From CAZPKH01 sp964407165 (GTDB lineage: Bacteria > Bacteroidota > Bacteroidia > Bacteroidales > Muribaculaceae), in assembly GCA_964407165.1 (NCBI GenBank), contig CAYOUJ010000005.1, positions 1 to 64,000 on the forward strand: DNA of 64,000 nt. Reading direction: 5' to 3'. Under the pieces are notes generated by a model. The model did not search any database. It worked only from the letters and a program-made list of their open reading frames with translations, and was not told the origin of the DNA. This document shows, one piece after another, positions 56,072 through 64,000 of the stretch. The translations under genes and the position numbers were made by a program. Numbering within the stretch: position 1 is the stretch's first letter; every line of letters starts with the position of its first letter.

Positions 56072-56242
56072 ATGGAAAAAGACCGCCGGTCAAACCTCGA
56101 GCTGCTGCGCATCGTCGCAATGGCCATGATACTCGTGGTCCACTTCGACGCCGCCTGCATCCTCGCCGACACCCTCCGCTCCTCCCTCTGGCGCCTCCTC
56201 TCCCGCAGCCTCCCCAATCCATCCCTCGCCAAAAACAGATAA
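56072..56242 (+). pseudogene. Truncated acyltransferase-3 N-terminus
   Basis: A 56-codon frame, MEKDRRSNLELLRIVAMAMI then LVVHFDA, matches the start of acyltransferase-3 membrane proteins (NLELLRI.AM..I..VHF), but it leaves the family pattern after about residue 28 and ends at a TAA. The remaining about 300 residues are absent. It looks like a remnant left by a deletion or by arrival of the ATPase cassette that begins at 56264. Confidence 0.65.
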
Positions 56243-56263
56243 TTTCTGCTTGCCAATTTTTCC

Positions 56264-56306
56264 CTATTTAATTTTTTTGCCTATTTTTGCAAAAAAAATT
56301 AAATAG
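56264..56306. repeat. Inverted repeat at the left side of the ATPase cassette
   Basis: CTATTTAATTTTTTTGC (56264-56280) and GCAAAAAAAATTAAATAG (56289-56306) pair around CTATTTTT. The 17-base left arm recurs as a direct repeat at 57604-57620. The TATTTTTG inside could act as -7 box for the ATPase gene. Confidence 0.6.
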
Positions 56307-56308
56307 AC

Positions 56309-57565
56309 ATGGAGATTCTTCGCCCCGAGTTAGTTAAACGGCTGGATGACAAGCGAGGCAACGCACTTGTCAAAATAGTCACCGGCGTACGTCGCTGCGG
56401 CAAGTCATTCCTGCTTTTCACCCTGTTCCGAAAGCATCTGCTGTCAATAGGCGTTCCTGCCGACCACATCGTCTGCCTCGCGCTCGACGACTACGCAAAC
56501 CGCAAGTTCCTTAATCCCGATGACCTTTATGGTTTTATCAGACAGATGATAAACGATGAGGGGCATTACTTCGTCCTACTTGATGAAATACAACTTGTAA
56601 AGGGCTTCGAGCAGGTGCTCAACGGCTTCCTGCACATGCCTAATGTTGACGTCTATGTTACCGGTAGCAATTCTCGTTTCCTGTCATCTGACATCGTTAC
56701 CGAATTTCGTGGACGGGGTGATGAAATAAGAGTCCTTCCCTTCTCCTTCGCCGAGATGCACTATGCCACGGGTGGAGACAAGCGCGACAATTGGGCAATG
56801 TACCAACGATATGGTGGCATGCCCCAGCTCATTCACTCCAAGTCTGACGCCGAGCGTGACAGCTACTTGAAGAGTCTCTTCGAGCAGGTTTACTTCTCCG
56901 ACATCGTCAACCGCTATAACCTGCGCGGAGAGGAGATACTTGAAAGCTTGGTCGACGTCCTCGCCTCCTCAGTCGGCTCCTTGGTAAACCCTAAGCGCAT
57001 TGCCAACACCTTCGAAACCCTCAGCAAGCTGAAAGTCGCTGAATCTACTCTCGCCAAGTACCTTCTTTACATGCAGGATGCCTTCATTATATCAAAAGCC
57101 ATGCGTTACGATGTGAAAGGACGTCAGTACATCTCCACCCCTTCAAAATATTATTTCGTCGACCATGGCCTCAGAAACGCCCGCCTCAATTTCCGTCAAC
57201 AAGATCCCGGCCACATAATGGAAAATGTGATATATGTCGAACTCCTCAGGCGCGGGTATTCAGTAGACGTAGGTTCGGTCTCTTCCTCCCTGACCGCGAA
57301 TGACGGCGTTGTCAAACGAGTCTCTTTTGAGGTTGACTTCGTTGCCAACAAAGGAGACAAGCGCCTATACATACAGTCAGCTCAGCAGATTCTCACTGCC
57401 GAGAAGCGCCTTCAGGAGTGTCAGTCGCTGCGCCTCATCAAAGATTCCTTTAAGAAGATTGTCATCGAAGATGCCGACTTTGTCGCTGGTTATGACCAAG
57501 ATGGCATTTATCACTTGCCATTGCTCGACTTCTTGCTCTCGCCCGACTCTCTTGATAAAATATAG
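56309..57565 (+). CDS. AAA_14/DUF4143 ATPase
   Basis: A 418-residue ATP-binding protein. Walker A GVRRCGKS (about 26-33), Walker B YFVLLDEIQ (about 91-99), a sensor TGSNS (about 118) and the C-terminal DUF4143 nuclease-fold-like domain (about 195-400) are visible. Such proteins are numerous in Bacteroidales and their role is unknown. Codon use is less GC-rich than the neighbours (many ATA, TTT, AAA codons), and it is bracketed by the same 17-base repeat, both signs of acquisition as a unit. Confidence 0.85.
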   Translation: MEILRPELVKRLDDKRGNALVKIVTGVRRCGKSFLLFTLFRKHLLSIGVPADHIVCLALDDYANRKFLNPDDLYGFIRQMINDEGHYFVLLDEIQLVKGFEQVLNGFLHMPNVDVYVTGSNSRFLSSDIVTEFRGRGDEIRVLPFSFAEMHYATGGDKRDNWAMYQRYGGMPQLIHSKSDAERDSYLKSLFEQVYFSDIVNRYNLRGEEILESLVDVLASSVGSLVNPKRIANTFETLSKLKVAESTLAKYLLYMQDAFIISKAMRYDVKGRQYISTPSKYYFVDHGLRNARLNFRQQDPGHIMENVIYVELLRRGYSVDVGSVSSSLTANDGVVKRVSFEVDFVANKGDKRLYIQSAQQILTAEKRLQECQSLRLIKDSFKKIVIEDADFVAGYDQDGIYHLPLLDFLLSPDSLDKI

Positions 57566-57603
57566 ATCTGCTAAAAAGCGATTATTGATACAGATACGAT
57601 TTT

Positions 57604-57645
57604 CTATTTAATTTTTTTGCAAGTAATGACAAAAAAATTAAACAG
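57604..57645. repeat. Repeat at the right side of the ATPase cassette
   Basis: CTATTTAATTTTTTTGC (57604-57620), identical to the left side, followed by the imperfect complement CAAAAAAATTAAACAG (57630-57645). Confidence 0.6.
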
Positions 57646-57646
57646 C

Positions 57647-57676
57647 GCGCCCCCGGGCCTCTCAAGGCTCGGGGGC
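57647..57676. terminator. GC hairpin between convergent genes
   Basis: CGCCCCCGGGCC and GGCTCGGGGGCG form a stem between the ATPase gene and the sigma factor gene. It is without a clear T tract. Confidence 0.5.
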
Positions 57677-57797
57677 GGCGTGGGTTAGTTAGACAAAGCT
57701 TGAATGGTCTTATCTGTCAGGCGTATAATACTTGTAATTTTGGTTCCCTGTACTTTACTTGAACGTGGGTTAGTGGTTTGGGCCAACTCAACTCCAA

Positions 57798-58301
57798 TTA
57801 ACGGTAGTCTGCAAACTGCTGCTGCAGCTTCTTGCGGGCGAAGAAGATGCGGCTCTTGACGGTGCCGAGCGGCAGACCCATCTTGTCGGCTATCTCATGA
57901 TACTTGTAGCCGGCCACATGCATCGAGAAGGGGATGCGGTAGTCGTCGGGGAACGAGTTGATGGCGGCCGTGATCTCGTTGGCGCCGTACGTACCCTCCG
58001 GGGTCGACAGGCCCGAGTCCTGCGACAGGTTGAGGTGATACAGATCCTCCGTCTGGTCGATGATGGTGGCGGAGCGGACCACACGGCGGTAGTTGTTGAT
58101 GAAGATGTTGCGCATGATGGTGAACACCCATCCCTTGAAGTTGGTGTTCTCCACATACTTGTCCTGGTTGTCGAGGGCCTTGAGGGTGGTGTCCTGGAGC
58201 AGGTCGTATGCGCCGTCGCGGTTGGACGTAAGCATGTAAGCGAAGTTGAGGAGGTTGCTCTGCAGCCCCATCAGTCTGGATTGGAAGTTAGTTGCGCCCA
58301 T
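57798..58301 (-). CDS. ECF-type RNA polymerase sigma factor
   Basis: A 167-residue sigma-70 family factor. Region 2 holds AYDLLQDTTLKALDN and FKGWVFTIMRNIFINNYRR; region 4 holds FPDDYRIPFSMHVAGYKYHEIADKMGLPLGTVKSRIFFARKKL, the helix-turn-helix contacting the -35-like element. No anti-sigma gene is next to it. It has its own -7 box and a leader of about 95 bases. Confidence 0.93.
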   Translation of the reverse strand: MGATNFQSRLMGLQSNLLNFAYMLTSNRDGAYDLLQDTTLKALDNQDKYVENTNFKGWVFTIMRNIFINNYRRVVRSATIIDQTEDLYHLNLSQDSGLSTPEGTYGANEITAAINSFPDDYRIPFSMHVAGYKYHEIADKMGLPLGTVKSRIFFARKKLQQQFADYR

Positions 58302-58398
58302 GATTGTAGTTTTTAGTTTGTTATTGGTAGTTGTTAGATGTTTCTATTTGGTGACGAACCGGGGAGCACGTGGGGGCTCTCATTTCGTTTTCACGTTG

Positions 58399-58406
58399 CA
58401 AATATA
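58399..58406 (-). promoter_or_regulatory. -7 box of the sigma factor gene
   Basis: Minus-strand TATATTTGCAA, about 98 bases before the ATG. A good TTTG at standard spacing is not seen. The rest of 58407-58698 is AT-rich, then GC-rich, with no recognisable gene; CCCCCCCGGGGGG near 58655-58667 is a small palindrome. Confidence 0.5.
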
Positions 58407-58698
58407 CGAATAATTTAATTAACCAAGAAATTTTAATATTAAATTATGTTAAAACAGTGACAAAATAATCACAAATAATTTGAACTATCACAAAATCAGG
58501 GAAATAAAAATTGTGTTTTTGGTGTCTATTCTGTTACATTTCATGCACATTTGTGTGTAACACCCCTTTTGGGCGGCAAACCTTGTATCCGGCTCCGGCG
58601 CCACAAAAAAGTGGGGAGGCCGCGCCACCACTAAACACACACATTCGGCGCAGCCCCCCCGGGGGGATTTGTGTATATGAAAAAGCTATCTCTTCTCT

Positions 58699-59916
58699 CT
58701 ATTCGTAGCGGATGGCCTCTATCGGGTCCATGTTTGCGGCCTTCTGGGCCGGGAAGTAGCCGAAGCCGACGCCTATGACTGTGCACACGATGAACGACAC
58801 CACTATCGACCACATCGGTATCGACGTGGGGAAGTTGAAGTAGTTGCACCCGAGCGTGCCCAGGTATCCCACAAGTATGCCGAAGACGCCTCCGGTGACG
58901 CTTATCAATACCGACTCGATGAGGAACTGGTTGCTGATGTCGATGCCGCGGGCGCCGACGCTCATGCGCAGGCCTATCTCCTTGGTGCGCTCCGTCACGC
59001 TCACCAGCATGATGTTCATGATGCCGATGCCGGCAACGAGGAGCGAGAACGCGGCGGCCACCACCAATATAATAGTAATAGTGTCGAGGGTCGACGACAT
59101 TGTCTCCATCATCTCTTGCTGCGAGCGCACGGTGAAGTCGTCGTCGTCAGATGCCTTAAGCTTGTGGTTCTCGCGCAGGGTGCGGCTGATCTCCTCTATG
59201 GCCAGGTCGGTCATCTCCTCGGTGACTGCCGAGGCGTTGATGCTCGAGAAGTAGGTCTGTGCCAGCAGGCGCTTCATCACGGTGGTATACGGGGCGATGA
59301 TCACATTGTCCTGGTCCATGCCCCAAGAGTTGTAACCCTTGGCCTTGAGGACGCCCACGATGCGGAAAGGTATCGACTTGAACCGTATCACCTTGCCCAC
59401 CGGGTCGGCGCCCTCGCCGAAGAGGTCGTCGACTATTGTCTGGCCGACGATGCACACCTTGGCGGCCTTCTTGATGTCTTCTTCGGTGAACGTCTCGCCG
59501 TCGGCGATGTCCCACTGCTTGATGTCGAGGTAGTCGAGGCTCTCGCCGTACATCGTGGTGTTGGTGTTCTTAGAGCCGTTGATGGCCTGGCCGGAGACGT
59601 TCACCTCCGGTGACACATACGTCACATACTGGCGGTTTTTGACTATGGCGTCATAGTCGGCCTGCTTGAGCGTCTGCATCGATGAGGGATCCTGGCGCAC
59701 GCCCCCCATCATCTCGGCGCCCGGGCGTATCATGATCACGTTGGTGCCCATCTTCGAGATATTGGCACGCACGCTCTCTTTCGAACCCTGGCCGATGGCC
59801 ATCATTATGATTACTGCGGCGACGCCGATGATGATGCCCAGCATCGACAGAAACGAGCGAAACTTGTTGCTCATTATGGCTTTCAGCGCCACCTTAAACA
59901 GATTAATTACATTCAT
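58699..59916 (-). CDS. MacB-type ABC transporter permease
   Basis: A 405-residue membrane protein with the MacB core: one N-terminal helix (SFLSMLGIIIGVAAVIIMMAIGQG), a large periplasmic MacB_PCD domain (about 45-270) and three C-terminal helices (FtsX part) with TKEIGLRMSVGARGIDI. It ends MDPIEAIRYE. Start at 59916 chosen (MNVINLFKVALKA). It works with the separate ATPase gene (59968) and the adaptor and TolC-like genes upstream. Confidence 0.93.
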   Translation of the reverse strand: MNVINLFKVALKAIMSNKFRSFLSMLGIIIGVAAVIIMMAIGQGSKESVRANISKMGTNVIMIRPGAEMMGGVRQDPSSMQTLKQADYDAIVKNRQYVTYVSPEVNVSGQAINGSKNTNTTMYGESLDYLDIKQWDIADGETFTEEDIKKAAKVCIVGQTIVDDLFGEGADPVGKVIRFKSIPFRIVGVLKAKGYNSWGMDQDNVIIAPYTTVMKRLLAQTYFSSINASAVTEEMTDLAIEEISRTLRENHKLKASDDDDFTVRSQQEMMETMSSTLDTITIILVVAAAFSLLVAGIGIMNIMLVSVTERTKEIGLRMSVGARGIDISNQFLIESVLISVTGGVFGILVGYLGTLGCNYFNFPTSIPMWSIVVSFIVCTVIGVGFGYFPAQKAANMDPIEAIRYE

Positions 59917-59967
59917 ATCGTAAAAAGCAAACAGCCAATCACTAATCACTTATCGCTAATAACTGCT

Positions 59968-60726
59968 CTACGCGCCAAGCTCCTCGTCATCCTTCGGCAG
60001 GGTCGCAAGCATCTCGGCCGCCGACAGTATGTTGTCGTTGAGCGTGTCAGAGCAGATGCGACCGTCGCGCAGGAAGATGTTGCGTGACGAATATTGCGCA
60101 ATCTCCGGGTTGTGGGTCACGAAGATGATCGTGCGCCCCGCGGCGTGCAGCTTCTGGAACAGCACAAGCATCTCGAAGCTGGTGCGCGTGTCCAGGTTGC
60201 CCGTGGCCTCGTCGGCCAATACCACCGCCGGGTCGTTGACCAACGCGCGCGCAATGGCCACGCGCTGCATCTGGCCGCCCGACATCTGGTTGCTCTTGTG
60301 CATCAGGCGGTTGCCGAGTCCCACCTCCTGAAGGGCCTTGATGGCGGCCTCGCGTCGCTGCCTGGCGTTGAAGCGCGAGTTGTACATCAGCGGCAGCTCC
60401 ACGTTCTCCACCGCCGTGGTCTTCGGCAGCAGGTTATAGTTCTGAAACACAAACCCTATCTTGCGGTTGCGCAGGCGCGCGCGCTGAGGCTTCGACATCT
60501 TGCGCACGCTCACCCCGTCGAGCAGATATTCGCCCGAGGTGGGGGTGTCGAGACACCCCAGCTGGTTGAGCAGCGTCGACTTGCCCGAGCCTGAGGTGCC
60601 CTGGATGGTGACAAACTCACCCTCGTAGACGCTGAACGACACGCCCTTGAGCGCATGCACCACCTCGTCGCCCACCTTGAACGACCGCTTGACATCCTTT
60701 AGCTCTATTACCGCTTTCCTTGTCAT
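59968..60726 (-). CDS. MacB/LolD-type ABC transporter ATP-binding protein
   Basis: A 252-residue ATPase with Walker A GTSGSGKST (about 43), signature MSGGQMQR (about 147), Walker B VLADEATGNLD and the switch His in VTHNPEIAQY. It powers the permease encoded 51 bases downstream. The gene starts after a tandem TTATAACT repeat (60731-60767). Confidence 0.95.
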   Translation of the reverse strand: MTRKAVIELKDVKRSFKVGDEVVHALKGVSFSVYEGEFVTIQGTSGSGKSTLLNQLGCLDTPTSGEYLLDGVSVRKMSKPQRARLRNRKIGFVFQNYNLLPKTTAVENVELPLMYNSRFNARQRREAAIKALQEVGLGNRLMHKSNQMSGGQMQRVAIARALVNDPAVVLADEATGNLDTRTSFEMLVLFQKLHAAGRTIIFVTHNPEIAQYSSRNIFLRDGRICSDTLNDNILSAAEMLATLPKDDEELGA

Positions 60727-60730
60727 CTTA

Positions 60731-60767
60731 ACTTATAACTTATAACTTATAACTTATAACTTATAAC
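60731..60767. repeat. TTATAACT tandem repeat
   Basis: About five TTATAACT units directly upstream of the ATPase start codon (minus-strand leader). It may be only an AT-rich spacer; such repeats can change length by slippage. Confidence 0.6.
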
Positions 60768-60791
60768 CGACTACCGTTCCGGCCATTTCAT

Positions 60792-60878
60792 GGAGCGGGG
60801 CAGCGCCCTCGCGCCCCGCCTCCCCGCCTTGCCCGCCCTCTTTGTGCCCCCCCCCTTTAGGGGGGGCGGGGGGGGGCC
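60792..60878. repeat. Repeat families D and E side by side in an intergenic region
   Basis: GGAGCGGGGCAGCGCCCTCG... (60792-60818, family D) and CCCCCCCCCTTTAGGGGGGG followed by a G run (60846-60878, family E), between the adaptor and ATPase genes. Here the elements are not in a coding sequence. Confidence 0.7.
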
Positions 60879-60900
60879 GCTGGGTAGGGGGGCCGGCAGC

Positions 60901-62130
60901 TTATTCCGGCTTGGGTCCCTCCGGCTTCTCTGCGGCAGCCGCGCCGTCGTCACCGCCACTCTCGTCGTCGGTCTTTTCCTTCTTCTGGTTGTTGCTGCCC
61001 GGGCGCTTGGGCATGAACGGATTGTCATCCTCCGTGCTCTCCTCCACGGCCGCTGTCTCATACGACACGCCGGTGACCACTTTCTGGCCCTCCTTCACGC
61101 CGCTGAGTATCTCGGTGTAAGTGGCCCCGACTTCCCCCGTGGTCACGGCTATCGCGCGGAGCACACGGCCATCCTCCTCGAGCACCCACAGCTTCTTGGG
61201 CGCGTCGCAGTCGATGATGCTGTCGGCCATCGCCGGTGTCGGATTGAAGCGGAACGCCTTCGACTGGACAGCAAGCACGTGGTTCTTCTCCATCGTGTAG
61301 ATGGTAACGTTGGCCGTCAGGCCCGGGCGCAGCTTAAGGTCGTCGTTGCGGGCGGAGATGACCACCTGGTAGGTGACGACGTTGCTCTCCGTGGTGGCCT
61401 CCTGGCGCACCTGCGTGACGGTGCCCTCGAAGGTGTCGTCAGGGTAGGCGTCAACCGTGAAGGTCACGCGCTGGCCCTCGCGCACGTCGCCAATGTCAGC
61501 CTCGTCGACGTCGGCTATAACGCGCATGTCCGTGAGGTCCTGGGCGATGATAAACAGCGTCGGTGTGGTCATCGACGAAGCCACGGTCTGTCCCTCCTCG
61601 ACCTCCTTGCTGAGCACCACGCCGTCGATGGGCGCCGTGATGGTGGCGTAGCCGAGGTTGGTCTGGGCCTTCTGCACGTTCTGCTTCTGCACCACCACCT
61701 GCTGGCGAGCCTGCTCGTAGCCGAGGCGCGCCTGCTCATAGTCGTTGGCGCTGATCAGGCCCTTGTTGTAAAGCTCCTTGTAGCGGTTGTAGTTCGCCGT
61801 CTGGTATGTCAGCTCGCTCTCGGCGTTCGCAAGGTTGCTCTGTGCCGACGTCAGCTCGCTCGACAGGTTCGTCTTGTCAAGCTCAGCTATCACCTGGCCC
61901 TTGTGGACCACCGAGTTGTAGTCCACATATATCTTGTCGATGATGCCCGACACCTGCGTGCCCACCTCCACCTGCGTCACAGGCTCGATGGTGCCCGTGG
62001 CCGTCACCTCCGTCTTGAGGTCCTGGTAGCCCACGGTCGTCGTCTCAAACGTCATCTTCTCCTCCTTCTTGCAGCCCGCCAGCGCCACTATCGCCGCAGC
62101 CACCATTATTATCTTGCTATAGCTTTTCAT
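60901..62130 (-). CDS. MacA-type periplasmic adaptor (RND/MFP family) lipoprotein
   Basis: A 409-residue membrane fusion protein. Lipobox LAGC (Cys20); two biotinyl-lipoyl halves with VTATGTIEPVTQVEVGTQVSG and ITAPIDGVVLSKEVEEGQTV; a helical hairpin (about 85-160, Leu/Gln/Asn-rich); the beta-barrel domain with VIADVDEADIGDVREGQ; and a Glu/Asp/Lys-rich disordered tail. It links the ABC permease to the TolC-like channel. Confidence 0.93.
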   Translation of the reverse strand: MKSYSKIIMVAAAIVALAGCKKEEKMTFETTTVGYQDLKTEVTATGTIEPVTQVEVGTQVSGIIDKIYVDYNSVVHKGQVIAELDKTNLSSELTSAQSNLANAESELTYQTANYNRYKELYNKGLISANDYEQARLGYEQARQQVVVQKQNVQKAQTNLGYATITAPIDGVVLSKEVEEGQTVASSMTTPTLFIIAQDLTDMRVIADVDEADIGDVREGQRVTFTVDAYPDDTFEGTVTQVRQEATTESNVVTYQVVISARNDDLKLRPGLTANVTIYTMEKNHVLAVQSKAFRFNPTPAMADSIIDCDAPKKLWVLEEDGRVLRAIAVTTGEVGATYTEILSGVKEGQKVVTGVSYETAAVEESTEDDNPFMPKRPGSNNQKKEKTDDESGGDDGAAAAEKPEGPKPE

Positions 62131-62139
62131 CTTGTGGTG

Positions 62140-62178
62140 AATATTAACTAATCACTTATCACTAATCACTTATCACTA
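62140..62178. repeat. ATCACTA/ATCACTT tandem repeat
   Basis: TAATCACTTATCACTAATCAC-type units between the TolC-like stop and the MacA-type start. The same words occur at 7787-7815, 47230-47244 and 59936-59956. Confidence 0.5.
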
Positions 62179-63537
62179 AAGGCTGAGTTCCTCGCCTCCG
62201 TACCACAGCAGCAGGGCGCGGTTGAGCACGGCGGTATATTTCGACTGCAGCAGCTGCTGCTCAGCCTCGATCAGGTTGTCCTTCCCCGTGGTAAGGTCGC
62301 TCACGTCCTTCAGGCCCACGGCATACTGCTCGCTCACAAGCGTGTAGCTCTCCTGCATGGCGGCCACGTTGGCAAGCGCGGCGCGATATTGCTCCTGGCC
62401 GTTGTAGGCGTTGAGCCAGTACGTCTCCACGCTGTTGAAGATCTCCTTCTGCGCCGACTGGAGGCTCAGCTGGGCCGACTCCTTCTGGAGCCTGGCGCGC
62501 TTCGTTGCCGTCGAGGCGCTGCGGTTGTCGAAGATCGGTACCGACACGCTCACGCCTATCTGGTTGCTGAGGTTGGTCTTGAGCTGGTCGAAGAAGCTGT
62601 CGTGCATGCCCGACGAGTTGCTGGTGTTGATGCCGGCGCTCATGCCTATTGTCGGCCACTTCTGGCGGCGTGCCAGGTCAATGTCCATGTCGGCCAGCTC
62701 GATGCCCATCTGGTTGTAGGCTATCTCGGGGCGGGAGGTCAGCGCCTGCTGGTAGACGTCGGCGCGGGCCGGCAGGGCGGCCAATACTGTGGCGTCGCTC
62801 ACGTTGGGGTCGGCCACGGTCATCGTGCGCCCGTCGACTATCTCGAGCAGCTGCTTGAGCTGCAGCTTGAACTGCTCGAGCTGCGTCTTGGCGTTGACCA
62901 CGTTATATTCGCCCTGGCTGACCTGGGCGTCCATCTGCGCCAGGTCGGCGCGGGCCATTGTGCCCACCTCAACCATCTCGGCGGTGCGGTCGCGCAGGGT
63001 CTTGGTCGAGGCGAGTATCTCCTCGTTGACCTTCACGGCCTCCGTCTGGTAGAGTATCTGCACGTACACCTGTATTATCTGCTCCTGCAGGCTCAGGGCG
63101 GTGATGTCGGTGTCGAGGCGGTCTTGCTCAATTGCCTTCTTGGCCCGCTCGACGTTCTTCCACGAGCGGCCGCCGTTCCACACCGTCCACTGGGCCGTCA
63201 GGCCGTAGGTGCCGTTATAGTTCACCTCAGAGCTGGTCGACGTCATCGTGCCGTTGCTCACATCCACATAGTTCGACGACCAGGGGCGCCAAGAGACGGC
63301 CTGGTTAGTGGCAAACGACAGCGAGGGCCACAGCTGCCCCTTGTAACCGTACAGGTCAACCTCAGCCTGCTGCGTGGTCAGCTCTTTTTGCTTTATTTGC
63401 AGATTGTTTGCCACAGCATAGTCGATGCACTGCTGCAGCGTCCACGGACCCGTATAGCCATCGGGTACCTGGGCGGCGGCCGCAGCCGCCCCCAGGCCCA
63501 GTGACAATACAATCGTTGATATCCTGTTCATAGTCAT
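62176..63537 (-). CDS. TolC-family outer-membrane efflux protein
   Basis: A 453-residue outer-membrane factor, with signal peptide (IVLSLGLGAAAAAAQ) and two OEP repeats: WTLQQCIDYAVANNLQIKQ near the start, and long amphipathic helices. The second repeat has SRPEIAYNQMGIELADMDI. It forms the trimeric exit channel of the tripartite pump; order tolC-macA-macB ATPase-permease on one strand is a complete operon. Confidence 0.93.
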   Translation of the reverse strand: MTMNRISTIVLSLGLGAAAAAAQVPDGYTGPWTLQQCIDYAVANNLQIKQKELTTQQAEVDLYGYKGQLWPSLSFATNQAVSWRPWSSNYVDVSNGTMTSTSSEVNYNGTYGLTAQWTVWNGGRSWKNVERAKKAIEQDRLDTDITALSLQEQIIQVYVQILYQTEAVKVNEEILASTKTLRDRTAEMVEVGTMARADLAQMDAQVSQGEYNVVNAKTQLEQFKLQLKQLLEIVDGRTMTVADPNVSDATVLAALPARADVYQQALTSRPEIAYNQMGIELADMDIDLARRQKWPTIGMSAGINTSNSSGMHDSFFDQLKTNLSNQIGVSVSVPIFDNRSASTATKRARLQKESAQLSLQSAQKEIFNSVETYWLNAYNGQEQYRAALANVAAMQESYTLVSEQYAVGLKDVSDLTTGKDNLIEAEQQLLQSKYTAVLNRALLLWYGGEELSL

Positions 63538-63725
63538 CCAATTATTTCAGACCCTTTTTCCATTGCCTTGAAGCTTTATATCCCTTAAAGGCACTGCAAA
63601 TTACCGCAAAAAAACGCTTTCACGCAAACTTTTTTCGACAAATCACCACCTTCCGCCGACAAATCGGGAGCGTGTGGGGCGGCGAGCGGGCGACATTCTC
63701 GCACAACTCCCCCTCACCACCGCCG

Positions 63726-63733
63726 TATCTTTG
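63726..63733 (+). promoter_or_regulatory. -7 box of the partial right-end gene
   Basis: TATCTTTGCACC, 19 bases before the ATG at 63753. The region between this and the TolC-like start (63538-63725) holds only divergent upstream sequence. Confidence 0.5.
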
Positions 63734-63752
63734 CACCAAAAAACCGAACACT

Positions 63753-64000
63753 ATGGAAATCGACGCATCCCTCAAAACCGCCGCCAACGGCGTGACCCTC
63801 TGCCAGAACCTGCGCCTTTGGGACGAAACGCGCCCCCGGGCCACACAGAGCAGCGAAACCACGGGAAAGTCCGGCAACACACTCGTCCCCGCAGGACACC
63901 CTGAGCAACTTATCTCCGACACCGGCTTCAAGCCCTTCGCACGTGTCTCCGTAAAAACAGGCACACTCCACGATTACATCTTCCTGCACCGAGGACTCGA
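63753..64000 (+). CDS. Partial hypothetical protein running off the window
   Basis: An open frame with at least 82 codons starting MEIDASLKTAANGVTLCQNL, with Cys and Arg/Thr-rich stretches and continuing past the window end. No signal peptide is seen and no family is recognised. The -7 box 19 bases upstream and the absence of stops support it. It is divergent from the efflux operon. Confidence 0.5.
   Translation, partial: MEIDASLKTAANGVTLCQNLRLWDETRPRATQSSETTGKSGNTLVPAGHPEQLISDTGFKPFARVSVKTGTLHDYIFLHRGL

Noticed and set aside
58511..58708. 65-codon plus-strand frame before the efflux operon end
   Set aside because: It lacks conserved features and runs over a GC palindrome and the end of the permease gene.

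Overview
The window comes from a GC-rich member of the Bacteroidales, most likely a gut Muribaculaceae (S24-7 group) species. Signs of this are Bacteroidetes-type promoters (-7 box TAnnTTTG, with or without a TTG/TTTG about 19-20 bases upstream), almost no Shine-Dalgarno sites, outer-membrane lipoproteins with acidic residues after the acylated Cys, a TonB-dependent receptor, the type IX secretion sortase PorU with a probable CTD cargo, DUF3822-rsmD, DUF349, DUF1460, DUF5689 and DUF4886 proteins, and Rex. The family placement is inference; no rRNA or tRNA is visible.

Layout. 1-770: nested palindromic repeats without genes. 771-7500 (-): operon of a TonB-dependent receptor and two surface lipoproteins built of repeated OB-fold-like modules. 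7816-10208 (+): DUF3822, rsmD, Sel1 protein. 10288-16169 (-): manC, a CTD-bearing secreted protein, a lipoprotein and an S9 prolyl oligopeptidase. 16336-19814 (+): DUF349 protein and a polyprenyl-phosphate sugar transferase. 19921-24267 (-): a single-ORF carbamoyl-phosphate synthase (CarA joined to CarB). 24478-27918 (-): porU. 27975-29146 (-): rex and a degenerate FAH-like gene. 29171-32961 (-): oxaloacetate decarboxylase alpha/pyruvate carboxylase B-like, DUF1460, acyltransferase. 33333-37011 (-): an operon of kinase-like membrane protein, GNAT protein, Sel1 protein and sirtuin. 37126-43930 (+): pyrH, frr, gmd, fcl, a tiny membrane protein, an OmpH-like lipoprotein and recQ. 44122-44320 (+): candidate small RNA. 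44387-51840 (-): DUF4886, MsbA-type ABC exporter, dnaX, rnhB, Na/Pi cotransporter. 52200-55981 (+): zinc-ribbon protein, two tiny proteins, a NavAb-like voltage-gated sodium channel, two FKBP isomerases. 56072-57565 (+): truncated acyltransferase remnant and an AAA/DUF4143 ATPase cassette. 57798-63537 (-): ECF sigma factor and a MacAB-TolC-type tripartite exporter. A partial gene runs off the right edge.

Functionally, manC, gmd and fcl cover mannose-1-phosphate to GDP-L-fucose, and the sugar transferase at 18408 is a likely initiator of a surface glycan. PorU would process T9SS cargo such as the 11663-12574 protein.

The most unusual feature is the density of short palindromic repeat families. 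One long palindrome is present three times; one MITE-like element is present twice with target duplications; and GC-rich palindromes lie in frame inside real genes (dnaX, DUF1460, an acyltransferase, an FAH-like gene). The in-frame copies behave like the coding palindromic elements known from Rickettsia. Other points worth attention are the kinase-like/GNAT/sirtuin operon, the candidate small RNA, the sodium channel next to a cluster of tiny proteins, and leaderless-looking starts of pyrH and rex.
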